64,000 nt of DNA, from assembly GCF_943734655.1 (NCBI RefSeq), contig NC_071353.1:75896121-75960120 (forward strand). The letters run 5' to 3'. Shown here in pieces: positions 45,553 through 56,156 of the stretch. Each line of letters starts with the position of its first letter. Within the stretch, counting starts at the first letter, position 1. The translations under genes were made by a program, and so were the position numbers. The stretch is from Sabethes cyaneus (lineage: Eukaryota > Arthropoda > Insecta > Diptera > Culicidae). The notes under the pieces were generated by a model. That model had not been told where the DNA came from. It did no database searches and saw only the letters and a list, made by a program, of their open reading frames with translations.

Positions 45553-46987
45553 TGCAGGTAACGCAACTAAACTTGAACCACTACCATGTGGTCCAGCAGC
45601 TGTTATACCAAGCAGTTACTGCATTTGTGGCTCGAGCAGCACGTTCTTCGTTATAGCAGTTACTGAGTCGTTGACGGACATTGCCATCATCTCGGACCCA
45701 TACCGCATCCCTGCCGGAAACGGTAACTGGGTCTCGGATAGGTCCGGGATGGCGGCTATATGGACGACAAGCAGGTTCCCGGTTCAAGAGGTTGTGTCAA
45801 CTGCAGACGAGGGATTTGCGGTTGCCAAAGTGGGTGGAGTGTTCTACTGCAGCTGTTATGCTCCGCCGAGTTGGTCGATCGAGCAGTTTACGCGGATGGT
45901 AGACCGAGTATCAGTTGTGCTGACTGGTCTAAGGCCGGTGGTTGTGGCGGGCGACTTTAACGCTTGGGCGGTTGACTGGGGAAGTCGTCGCACGAACCAT
46001 AGGGGTCGGATTCTACTTGAGGCTCTGGCAAAGCTCAACGTAGACCTGGCCAACGTCGGCACCACTAGTACCTTCAGTAGGAATGGTGCAGAGTCTATCA
46101 TCGACGTGACATTCGGCAGTCCTGGTCTGATAGGAGACTGGAGGGTAGACAATGGCAACACTCACAGTGACCATCAGGCGGTCCGCTATGGTGTTGGTCA
46201 AATATCGAGGCGGCAGGCGGCGGGTAGAGACAACACTCCAACCACCCGTGGATGGAAGACATCATACTTCGATCCCGAAGTATTTGTGGAAGCGATCCGA
46301 AGAGAGTGCGGTGATCGCGATATGCCCGATCCGAACGCTGATCATTTGGTTGAGATGCTGTCGCGACCGTGTGACGCCACCATGCCTAGGAAAAGCCGAC
46401 CTAGGTATGGTAGATCACCGATTTACTGGTGGACAGAAGAAATTGCGGAACTCCGCGGAGCCTGCTTTCGTGCAAGGAGAATTATGCAAAGAGCTCGTTC
46501 GGACGAGGGCAGAGCAGAATGTCGAGTAGCACTAGTTGCTGCACGCGCAGCGCTTAACAGTGGGATAATAGCTAGCAAGCGAGCCTGCTTTGAAAGGTTG
46601 TGTGCCAGTGCCAATGCGAACCCGTGGGGTGATGCCTACAGGGTCGTAATGGCAAAGACCAAGGGCGTGATGGCGCCCGCAGAGCGATCGCCAGATATGC
46701 TGGAGCGGATCATAGAGGGTCTCTTTCCGCGCCACGAGCCAAGGCCCTGGCCTCAGGCCGCTGAGTCGTCCCTCCGCCGACGTTCCAGTATCTCAGACCA
46801 TAGCGTAGGATGGTCGGTCTCCGTGCTGAACATCCAAAGTAACGTGGGCGACGGCGGTTTAGAGGTCGGGGAGGAAGTAACGGTTACGAACGAGGAACTC
46901 ATTGAAATCGCTAAATCCCTAAAGGTGAGCAAGGCACCGGTACCTGACGGAATCCCGAATATGGCCATTAAAGCGGCTATTCTGTAG
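45553..46987 (+). pseudogene. R1-clade ORF2: APE endonuclease and RT start
   Basis: Upstream of 45671 the remnant QLNLNHYHVVQQLL (usual R1 opening) is followed by stops. The open part gives DIAIISDPYRIPAGNGNWV, AVAKVGGVFYCSCYAPPSW, VVVAGDFNAWAVDWGSR, STFSRNGAESIIDVTFGS and NTHSDHQAVRYGV, all APE endonuclease motifs, with the catalytic Asp/Asn/His in place. After a linker (RARRIMQRARSDEGRAECRV) comes the RT approach VSKAPVPDGIPNMAIKAAI, ending in TAG at 46985. This domain nicks target DNA in the host chromosome. Confidence 0.86.
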
Positions 46988-47670
46988 GCTCCCGAATTAT
47001 TCGGGGCAGTAATGAGGAGATGCCTGGAAGCTGGCCACTTCCCGGACAGATGGAAGCGACAGAACCTGGTCCTATTGCCGAAGCCTGGAAAACCTCCGGG
47101 TGTTCCCTCGTCATATAGGCCGATCTGTCTGTTCGATACTGCCGGTAAGGTGCTGGAAAGGGTTATCCTTAACAGACTCGTACAGTACACTGAGGGTACA
47201 AACGGTCTGTCAAGGAACCAATTCGGCTTCCGAAAAGGCAAATCTACGGTGGATGCAATCTTGTCTGTCACTAAGACAGCTGAGATGGCGATCTAGCGCA
47301 AGAGGATAGGTATTCGCTATTGCGGAGTTGTCACGCTCGACGTGAGAAATGCGTTTAATAGTGCTAGCTGGGACTCCATAGCCAACTAGCTTCGGAACGT
47401 CCAAGTGCCGGTGTCGCTGTACAGAATCCTGGAAAATTATTTCCAGAATCGTGTGCTATGCTACAACACGGAGGAGGGTCAGAAGTGCGTTCCAATCACC
47501 GCAGGGGTTCCGCAAGGTTCCATACTAGGCCCGGTGTTGTGGAACGTCATGTATGACGAGGTGTTGAAGCTAAAGTTCCCGGTAGGGGTGATGATTGTCG
47601 GCTTTACGGATGACATCACCTTGGAAGTCTGGTGAATCTATCAGAGAGGTAGACTTGACAGCTGCCCACT
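46988..47670 (+). pseudogene. R1-clade ORF2: reverse transcriptase core, several stops
   Basis: Same frame as the endonuclease. FPDRWKRQNLVLLPKPGKPP and SSYRPICLFDTAGKVLERVI lead to NQFGFRKGKSTVDAI. After TAG 47294, GVVTLDVRNAFNSASWDSI is motif A. After TAG 47387, ITAGVPQGSILGPVLWNVMY and VGFTDDITLEV give the catalytic motif (F-T-D-D; relatives usually have F-A-D-D, both Asp retained). A frameshift near 47630 puts the following ESIREVDLTAAHSIS in another frame. Confidence 0.86.
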
Positions 47671-47682
47671 CTATAAGCATTG

Positions 47683-47891
47683 ACTGAAGTTTTTGGAGCG
47701 TCTTAGTAGAATACGAAACCTAAAAATAAAAAAATAAAAAATAAGAAAACTTATCCAATTTAATTCTACTATATGTATTTTATTCAATGACAGATACGTA
47801 TTTCGCCTACGACTTGCAGGCTTCCTCAGTGTCTGTTTTCGAACTCATTGAATAAAATACATATAGTAGAATTAAATTGGATAAGTTTTTA
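47683..47891. mobile_element. 209-bp hairpin insertion in the LINE
   Basis: Bounded by an exact 12-bp duplication CTATAAGCATTG (47671-47682 and 47892-47903) within the RT thumb coding. AAAACTTATCCAATTTAATT through TATTTTATTCAATGA (about 47737-47784) is repeated in inverse at about 47843-47889, leaving a loop with CCTACGACTTGCAGGC. The left end has an A-rich run (AAAATAAAAAAATAAAAAAT, 47721-47740). The long duplication and A-rich tract suggest a retroposed insertion. Confidence 0.75.
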
Positions 47892-47903
47892 CTATAAGCA
47901 TTG

Positions 47904-48853
47904 TTGAAGATTGGATGCGATCCAGGAAACTGGAGCTAGCGCATCATAAAACGGAGGTTATCGTGGTAAACAACCGCAAGTCGGTACAGCAAGCAAATAT
48001 CAGCGTTGGGGACTGCACTATTTCGTCAACGCGGTCCTTAAAACTTCTGGGAGTGATGGTCGACTTCCTTCCAAGGCTTCCACAGCTATTTCGGCATTGT
48101 CTCGTATGATGTCTAATAGCTCTGCGGTATATGGCAGCAAGCGAAGGCTATTAGCCAACGTGGTCCAGTCCATACTCAGGTATGGCGGGCCGGTTTGGTC
48201 ATCGGCGTTAGGTACCAAAAGCTATCTAGCCAAGCTGGAAAGCACCTATCGTCTCATGTGCTTAAGAGTGACGAGTGCGTATCGCACAGTTTCACATGAC
48301 GCAATCTGCGTCTTAGCAGGTATGATGCCTATTGGTATCATCATCAGCGAGGACGTAGAGTGCTTCAACCAACGTGGAACTAGAGGCATACGGAGTACCA
48401 CAAGATCGACCTCGATGATCACATGGCAGCGAGCATGGTCTAATTCCACAAAAGGCCGGTGGACACATCGACTTATCCCGGAACTGGGTCACCAGGCGTC
48501 ACGGCGAAGTCAACTTCCACCTGTCACAAATTCTGTCAGGGCATGGTTGTTTTAGACAGTATCTACACAAGTTTAGGCATGCGGAGTCCCCCGCGTGTCC
48601 CGAATGCGCGGACATTGAGGAAACAGCAGAACATGCTTTCTTCATATGCCCTCGTTTCGCGGGCGTGAGAAGCAACATGATGGCAGTGAGCGGACAGGAC
48701 ACTACTCCGGAAAACTTAGTCCAAAGGATGTGTTCTAGCTCGGACGTCTGGGGAGCGGTCAATGCGGCTGCTACCCAGATCGTACTTGAGCTTCAAAACC
48801 GCTGGAAAGCCGATCAACGGCGAATAAACAGCCTAACTGCCATAGTCCAGTAG
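47904..48853 (+). pseudogene. R1-clade ORF2: C-terminal region with CCHC
   Basis: TTGAAGATTGG resumes after the hairpin insertion (EDWMRSRKLELAHHKTEVI, SLKLLGVMVDF). A frameshift near 48085 leads to SILRYGGPVWSSALGTKSY and RLMCLRVTSAYRTVSHDAIC in another frame. The far C-terminus (near 48590-48650) reads CPECADIEETAEHAFFICP, a C-x2-C-x7-H-x4-C knuckle typical of R1-clade ORF2 ends, then NRWKADQRRINSLTAIVQ and TAG at 48851. Confidence 0.82.
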
Positions 48854-49586
48854 TTATCTAAGAGTGTGCGTTAAGCACAATAGCCCCTCCCTGAAGTATT
48901 ACCGATGTTCAGTGATAACATTAATTAAAAATTATGCCTTAAGCTAAATACGACGCAATGTTACAACACGATACGGTTAAAACTGTTATACATTTAGTAC
49001 TTACAAAAAAGGCACTCACAGTTGCACAATTAAAAGAACATTTAGATCGAACGGAGAGAGAGAAGCGGGAAGATAGATTACAGATAGACCGATAAGACAG
49101 GACAGGTAGTATCTAACCGACAGCTCACAGGAAAAGATTACATTAAACAGAATAAAGACAGTTACACGTTTATATGCTTATTAAATAAAGTTCTCGTTTA
49201 ATAAATTATATACAGTGTGGTTAAAACGAAATAAATGATTCTAGTTCGTTCACTAAAAATCGGAAGAATCCCGTTTTAAAATTGCATCTGCAGCGGTATA
49301 AAAATTCACACAACGTAGGCGGATCGTGGTTCAGCATAAATCCATAGCCCAGAAATTTCGGATTGGTGCATTGGCAAGAAATCGTCACTTCGGCTCAATC
49401 AACGAACCTAAAACTCCCAACAACCGATAAGGTGGTGCCAGGGGGGATTGAGGCTGGAGACTCGAGTAGGGTTTTAGTGGGTCTGGATCCTCACGCCCCA
49501 GTAGGGGGGTCGGGATACCAAACCCCACTCCCTGAGTTGTCTTCTTAGGTGTCTGATAGCAGATTTCCCTACTCGTCAAAAAAAAG
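48854..49586 (+). other. 3' untranslated region of R1-clade LINE
   Basis: Non-coding. The segment 49436-49560 (AGGCTGGAGACTCGAGTAGG, GGGTCTGGATCCTCACGCC) is GC-rich and ends before AAAAAAAGAACTG, a possible tail. The boundary is inferred from the composition change. Confidence 0.45.
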
Positions 49587-51610
49587 AACTGTAGAAATAC
49601 CCAGAGCGAACCCGACGTCTAAAGAGTTCAACCTAGAGCGAAATTAAATCCAACCTGAGTGAAATAACAAACGTTTTGACAGCTGTTCGATTGGAACTAG
49701 GGCGAACCTAAATTGGATCTGAGCAAAAACAAAAACGCTGATAGTTTCCCTTGTAAAAGCAGATCTTGCAATTAGGTCGCAGGAAATAGAAGAATAGGGA
49801 AAACTGTGCTTCGAGGGAACCGTAAAGAGAGGAAAATATGCGGGAGAGCAACAGAAATGAAGGAGAAGGAAGAGTATCTAAGATTAGAAGGGGAAATTAA
49901 CATCGCTTAAGAAATATACTGTAATTACTAACATGTTAACTAATTGCTGATTATTTTTAATGAATATGTCTTAAAATGTATTCATTCTTAATAGTAAACT
50001 ATCAAATTAACTTTGAGGTCGGTGCAATATATTGCATGTCCAACCATTGGACAATAAGTGTCCAACTATAGGACAATACGGTTTCAGAAGTGTTCAACGA
50101 TTAGGCATTCAAGCGTTGTCAAAAATTCGCATATTTTTCCACGAAATGCTTATTTATTTCGTGAAAATGGTCATGTAATGTGAACATATTTTACAGCTGA
50201 TTCAGATTTTTATGATTCGGTCCGTTTGTAATTATTTGTTTAGAACATATCGCTAGAACTCAAAACTCCGGGGCTTAGCTGTGCGATCATTGGCAAATTA
50301 TTGCTCTTTGCATTGAAAGTTGGATTTTGAACACACTTGTTCAGCCACACATTTTGTAGATGAGAAAAGTTGCCAAAATTTCGTGGGAAAAACCCGTGAA
50401 TCTTGGTTGATTCCTATTTGAATTCTAATGCTTACGTAGAGTTGTTATCGACGCTAAGAATAATATACAAAATATTTTCTAAATACATAATTCCACGCAT
50501 AATTCATAACGTGAACAAATATGCAGCATATATGAAAAAAATTAAAAATTAAATACTATTTGCTTTTCCTACCACTGGTACTGGCGCCACTGCTAAATCG
50601 AATGTCAGCTCAGATGGGAGAGTTGTAATGATGGGAAATGCCGAGCAAAATCTATAACGATTATTGATAAAGTTTTCTTATCGTTAATAATAATTAACGG
50701 TAATATGACAGTATAAGCAAAAATACGTAAGAAATAGAACAAATATGTTAAAATTATAACAAGCCAAGAAGATTTCACTTTAAACCCTCCCATTTTCGAT
50801 ATTCTTCCGTGACGATAAAGTTTGATGGTATTATCGATATAAGATTACTAGCGATATTATCAGTAGCACATTTTTCATCACAGTCCAATTGAGTGCGAAG
50901 AGCGCAATACCCTATATAAATCTCAGCTCAGTTTGATTGATCGCGTATGATAGTCAATAAACTAAAATATTAGGGAATAACTAATTTTGCATTGTGTGTC
51001 ATAAAAATCGCTGATATTTTTAATAATTTGTGTTGGATAGGACGGGAATAGGCAATTACGACGAAACAGCAACATACCCTATCTAGCGTTTTTATCAGCT
51101 TTTTGACTGCATAGCTGTTCTAAATTAGCATCCAACATTCTATTTTTGCCACGTGTGGACCTGTAAATAAGCATTACTGCGACATTCTTTGCGATTTTCC
51201 AAAAACAAATATGAAAATGTTTTTTTTGTCTACACACACACACAAACAGTATATTTATAATGTTTTCATGATCATGAAAAAATTGACTATTTAATATGAA
51301 AAGCTTATTGAAATACCTTTCATTTGGTATCAAAATCGTGAACATCGGTTTAGTGGCTCATAAGTTATAAATTTTTAAAAAAGAAAAGTTGGCAATAATG
51401 AGTTCAAAAAGGTGCCCTAATCTAAAAATAATGAAAGGCCTAAAACTTTCCAAAAAAGAAGCATGTACACACAATTTCAACAAAAATTGTACACTTTTTA
51501 ATTTCAATGTGTATTTTTTCATGGAATTACTGTACATTTAGGCCGTGAACCATTTCGCGAAATTTTTAACTTTTTAGTTAAAATTGTCAAAACGTGCGTA
51601 ATATCGAGAG
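49587..51610. other. Intergenic stretch without recognised genes
   Basis: Repeated CCTAGAGCG/CCAGAGCG motifs at 49600-49700 and ATTGGACAATAAGTGTCC (50056) are the only local patterns. Low-complexity ACACACACAC at 51231-51242. No coding or terminal repeats recognised. Confidence 0.4.
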
Positions 51611-51612
51611 TA

Positions 51613-53286
51613 GGGGAGACCAGGTAGACTTGATCCCTTGGGACACTTGATCCATTCATTGTTTCTCAGTAAATACAATGTTTTTTATGCAGAAAAAAAT
51701 AAAGTTGTACATTTCATTCAAATAACAAAATTGCAAAACAAAAATGTAATAAATTTTTACATTGCAATGAAAATATAATATAATAAGATTTGCAACGGTA
51801 TAATTCTCTATACCTACTTCTTTTTTTAGTGAACTCCAACTTTTTGGCTATGGAGAACTGTCCTGAAATTTTTGAATTGCTTTTCAAACAAAAAATTAGC
51901 TAAACATGTTTATTCATTGATGTATATATTTTACAATAAAACTTGAATATATTTTACAATAATTTTCAGTAAAACTTAATATGACGGGTACACTTGATCC
52001 AAATAATTTCAGTGACACTTGATCCTTTTGTTAGGAAATGAAAAGCTTGGAGGCCGTTATGTCGTAAATAATAAAATGAACAATTCTCAAAATCGTAAAC
52101 ATTCGTTATGGAAAAATCACGAATAGTCCGGAGATCCGGTCAGAACGACCGCAAAAATGTTCAATTTGAAAGTAATGACACTTAAGCGACATGTGAGAAA
52201 ACGAAAAAATGCTTCTGAAAAGATCATTTACCATCCGGACTACGGAGGAGCTACCCGTGGATTTTCCAAGGAAGAAGAAAGACTGCTCGGACAAAGAATT
52301 CATCTGAGCAAAACAACTCATCTTCTTTGATGAATTCTATAAATCAGGTACCAAAATCGATGATTCCGAACAATACAATTATCAAAACACCTGTAGATAT
52401 AAAACCATTTCCAAAGGCATCACCACGTAAAAATATGCGAAGAGTATGATAACGAGGAGATACACATCCTTACAGATGCACCAACGAAATTGAAGCTGGA
52501 GGCTGCTCTGATTATTAAACAGGAAAAATATAATGCTTCCAAAATTAAAACCCAACGAAAAAGTTCTCGTCGCAAATTATAAAAGATGTCCAAAGCTATA
52601 CTTTTACAGATCGATGCACTTAACGATTTCTAAATACTTTTTATACTTTGGAATTAAACTGTTGTACACTAAATAAAGATACTACATGAACTAGGCCTAT
52701 TTTAATAAAACTTCAAAATGAAAATTGAGCTTTAAAAATATTTATTTGCAAATGGATCAATTGTGCCTAAACTGGAGATCAATTCTCCCGCATATTTTGA
52801 ATATGTACAATTTGCTGCACTGAGAAAACTTTTCGTATAGTTTCTATGTGTCCCACACATAGATTTTTGCAATGTGCCTAGTCAATGAACTTTATATGCT
52901 ACACAGTTATAATTTATGGGTACGCGAAACTTTTGCACATACTATTCATATGCGTATATTTTTTATGTGTATAATTGCACATACTATTCATATCCGTATA
53001 ATTTCTATGTGTATTTCTAGGCGGATTGTGTTTATATGCGGCACATGATAATCATCTAGAATTTCATATGGAAATTTACCATTAGTTATGTGCAGAATAT
53101 TTTGAGTGTGTACTTTCCAAAATATCCCATATCTTTTGTTTGGCGCTACGTATCGCTAACTGATAAATTGTAGGTAGTAAGCTGTATTGTAAACTGCCGA
53201 AAAATTTAAAACCCAGGTTTTTTCCTATTGGACTTTTGAGAAATATACATAAAACAAAATGGGGATCAAGTCTCCCTTGTTTCCCC
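51613..53286 (+). mobile_element. pogo-like DNA transposon relic (Q)
   Basis: Ends GGGGAGACCAGGTAGACTTG (left) and inverse of GGGGAAACAAGGGAGACTTG (right), flanked by TA (51611-51612, 53287-53288). GACACTTGATCC-type motifs repeat near both ends. It retains short pieces of transposase coding (52157-52582) resembling the two ends of pogo-family proteins. It is about 1.67 kb, shorter than complete pogo-type elements, with the catalytic middle missing. Confidence 0.72.
52157..52582 (+). pseudogene. Internally deleted pogo-type transposase remnant
   Basis: From ATG 52157, TLKRHVRKRKN then YGGATRGFSKEEERLLGQRI resembles the N-terminal DNA-binding region of pogo/Tigger transposases, ending at TGA 52328. 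A second frame (about 52360-52449) reads TPVDIKPFPKASPRKNMRRV, like the Pro-rich R-P-F-P-K-A-G-P-R-K motif near pogo C-termini. A third part, back in the first frame (52442-52582), reads EEIHILTDAPTKLKLEAAL, like the T-D-T-P motif. The DDE catalytic core between them is absent. Assignment is by remembered family pattern. Confidence 0.6.
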
Positions 53287-53288
53287 TA

Positions 53289-55391
53289 CGTACTATCAAG
53301 TGTAAGTACTAACGAGGGTACGTACTATCGAGGTACTATGTTTTACTGTTATAAGATCCCAGGCATTATTGTGCATTTCATATGCCGACGCACAGAGGAG
53401 TATTTGGTTCAAAAAGCTGGTCAAAAGGGAAATATCGAAACGCTTCTTTATTCATCATATTGTACGTATCTGTGTTCCTAAATATCTGGCGCATTAGTTG
53501 GCAGCCATTTTGGATTCTTCCGTTTTGTTTTCGTATTGCACCAGCTGTCGAAATATTGATGTTTTTGGAGCGATGAAATTTCTTTTAAAAATTACCAAAA
53601 CTTATTTCCATTTTTCTTGAAGTTGGAGTTAACTATCAACGTAAATCGTAATGATTCTTCAATTAGGAGATATGTGTCATGTTTTAGTCTTGAATAAATT
53701 TTTAAAGCTTAAACATAGTTTAAAGGAACGCCAAAGGCATTTACTATTATGATAAAAAAAAATTGTTTCAAAATAGTCTGTCCATGGAAGTACATTTTGC
53801 GAAAATTTGCGAACTCGCGATTCATCTACTTTTTAGTCACGCTGGGTTTTTGCATTTTTTCGTATTATTTATTTTTCTTAGTTTTTTTACTAAACAGAAA
53901 CCACCCAAACATCCAACAAAATAGTTTTTAAATAGTTGTTTGCAGTTGCTGGAACACATCTGCGTCGTTGGATAGACTAGTAAACGGTGTTATTTATTAA
54001 GAATAAAAGCTTCAGTGATTCAGTAATCCAGTAAGCTTCAAAATACGATACCAGACTAATAAAGCAGTCAATGTATGTTCGAGTTTCAGCTGGGTGGTGC
54101 TGCTAGAGTCAGTAGGGTCGTTATACTAGCCCCGTTGTCCTGTATACAGTATACTTTAACAGCTGGCTGCGAAATCTGTCAATACAGAAGATGCAAGTCT
54201 TAAAGACGTTTAAATCCAAGGCTTTGCGTTTAAATTCATCGGCTCTCTCGAAGATCAGCTTTATCGAAGATTTTATGCTTCCAAAGAATCAGAATATTGA
54301 ATTTCAGCATTATATGAAGTTTATTAGGTAAAACACGATTTAAGCGGTCAGAATATCACTTTTAGGTGAATAAAACCCAACATTAAATCATCTAGTCATA
54401 TTTGTATACTTTTACGGTTTTTACAGCTTTCAAGCTTGAAGTTCAAGTTGAAATAATTTTGACCAACTTTTTGATCCAAATACTCCTCTGTACGACGGCC
54501 GAAAAAAAATTCGTCTTCGGTGTCTTCGGAGAAGTTTATTAATAAAATATAGCGCATTTTTCTGTACTATTAGGGTGACCGTGAATTCACCTAGTAGGGT
54601 GATACGAACTTTATGTTTTTTTAGATAATTTCAAAAAAAAAATGCCTCCAAAAAGTTGCAGAACATACTAAAGTAAGCAACTTTGCTCAATATAGTACCT
54701 ATCTATATTTTACCGCTTGCGAAACATAATGATGTGTTATATAAGAGCACTTAATAACTTTGCATACGATTTTTTATAGCCCCCTAGAAATGAGGTCCGC
54801 CAATGATAGTTCATATCGCTTTATTTTGGAATTGCTTATCTGCGTTTAATAAATAAATGATTTAATCCAACTAGAAGGGTAAAGTAAATTTTCCCATATT
54901 TTTACCTTTGTTATACTATAGATACAATCAACTTTTGTTCGTTGAGCTTGTTTGTCTATTAAGTGGGCTTTTAATCGGGCTCCCGTGATTAGGCTATAAC
55001 TCATCTAAAACGAAGTTAAGCATACTTTCTAAGAGTGTTCTTAGAGATCTTTTCTTTTGATCTTTACTTTAGTCAGCTTCCGTAGTGAATTAATTTAGTG
55101 AATGCTCAGTAAAGAAGCTGACTAAAGAAATGACATTGGAATTCAATGACTCACCACCACCTGTCATCATTAAACCTAATTTGCTCATCAACGCGTGACT
55201 CTGTTCCATGTTGCACGAAAGAGCTCTAACAATATTTTTTCAAATTCAACATTTAGACGATTTTATGAACGCTACGCTACAAGTTTGATTGCCTGGTTCT
55301 TTCGTTATTCAGCACGGATCGATTTCGTTACAATGAGATTTGTCGCCGTTTGCTCACAGTTAATATTTTCTCACCCATTTGTCGACTGATA
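53289..55391. other. Intergenic stretch, repeat fragments only
   Basis: 54855-54920 has TGATTTAATCCAACTAGAAG and TTTTTACCTTTGTTATACTATA, resembling both ends of element C, so a decayed C relative lies here. A stem CTTTAGTCAGCTTC/GAAGCTGACTAAAG lies at 55067-55125. No gene recognised. Confidence 0.45.
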
Positions 55392-55599
55392 GGGCACGGG
55401 AGGGTATTTTCAGCCTATTAAGCGATGGCATCTATTTTTTCGGCCTATGGTCTAGTTCTAGTGGATGAACAGGTGGTTTTGACGTTCTTTAAATAAAAAA
55501 TAGTAGATTACTTATAATCTTTTCTAAGTATTTTTATTGGCGAAAGAATAGGCAAATAGGCTGAATTTAGAAACCTGCTGAAAATACCCTCCCGTACCC
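55392..55599. mobile_element. MITE P with perfect 19-bp inner terminal repeats
   Basis: ACGGGAGGGTATTTTCAGC (55396-55414) is repeated exactly in inverse at 55577-55595, and the match extends imperfectly to GGGY outside. 208 bp, AT-rich interior, no coding. Target duplication unclear. Confidence 0.72.
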
Positions 55600-55639
55600 G
55601 TACTACACAAGTTTTCGAGCAAAAGATTCAGAAGTTTAT

Positions 55640-56016
55640 ATCGATTTTCATGTCCACTAGGTTTCGACGAGTCTAGTCGAATTGCTCGACATGACTTATG
55701 AGCTCTATACTGTAAGTCATGTCGAGCAACTTGACTCGAATCAATCACTTTCCAGCGCGAGTACGGGAAGAACGGATAGCTTAGTGGCTTTTTCTTTGTA
55801 GGAGAATGAACCACTGCGACCAATAATAGAGATCTATTGTGGTAGTGGCTTAGTGCAGCACCAAATCGAAACAAGTTCACTCGTCATTTGATAGCTTTGT
55901 AGCGGGGTCAACTCAGTCTAATTGCTCGATAAAATCATGTCGCGTGTGACTTCCATAATACCAAAATTCGACTAGTCGAGCAAAGCGATACTCGACGTGA
56001 CTTACATAATAGGGCC
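55640..56016. mobile_element. CTCGACATGACTTA-type inverted-repeat element, decayed
   Basis: The motif CTCGACATGACTTA occurs at 55687 and inverted at 55715-55729 (TAAGTCATGTCGAG), and a variant CTCGACGTGACTTACATAAT lies at 55991-56010. Several overlapping hairpins are possible. No coding. Its end (ATAGGGCC) served as target for hAT-like element N. Confidence 0.5.
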
Positions 56017-56156
56017 CAGTGTTGGGCACCACTAATTCGCTAATTCGCTAACCGACCAATCGAGAAACGCTATTTACGTTTTATAATTTATACTCAGACT
56101 AGCTGAATTGTTACTGATCAATAATTCCAAATGAAGTGCCGCTGTTTATTTTATAA

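Larger units (their letters stand above)
43640..49586 (+). mobile_element. R1-clade non-LTR retrotransposon, degenerate
   Basis: A long leader (about 43640-44173) precedes a gag-like ORF1 with three CCHC knuckles, then ORF2 with APE endonuclease, reverse transcriptase and a C-terminal CCHC, then a 3' region to about 49586. The order and the endonuclease/RT motifs fit the R1 clade. Frameshifts and stops occur throughout, and a 209-bp insertion lies at 47683. It is not in rDNA, so it is not R1 itself but a relative. Exact ends and target duplication were not resolved. Confidence 0.85.

Noticed and set aside
45030..45566. Long minus-strand frames opposite R1-clade ORF1
   Set aside because: Shadow frames of GC-rich coding sequence; the plus strand carries clear zinc knuckles.
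53236..53931. Short plus-strand frames at 53236-53931 as gene exons
   Set aside because: No similarity pattern, codon use or splice signals; one is Phe/Leu-rich by AT composition.
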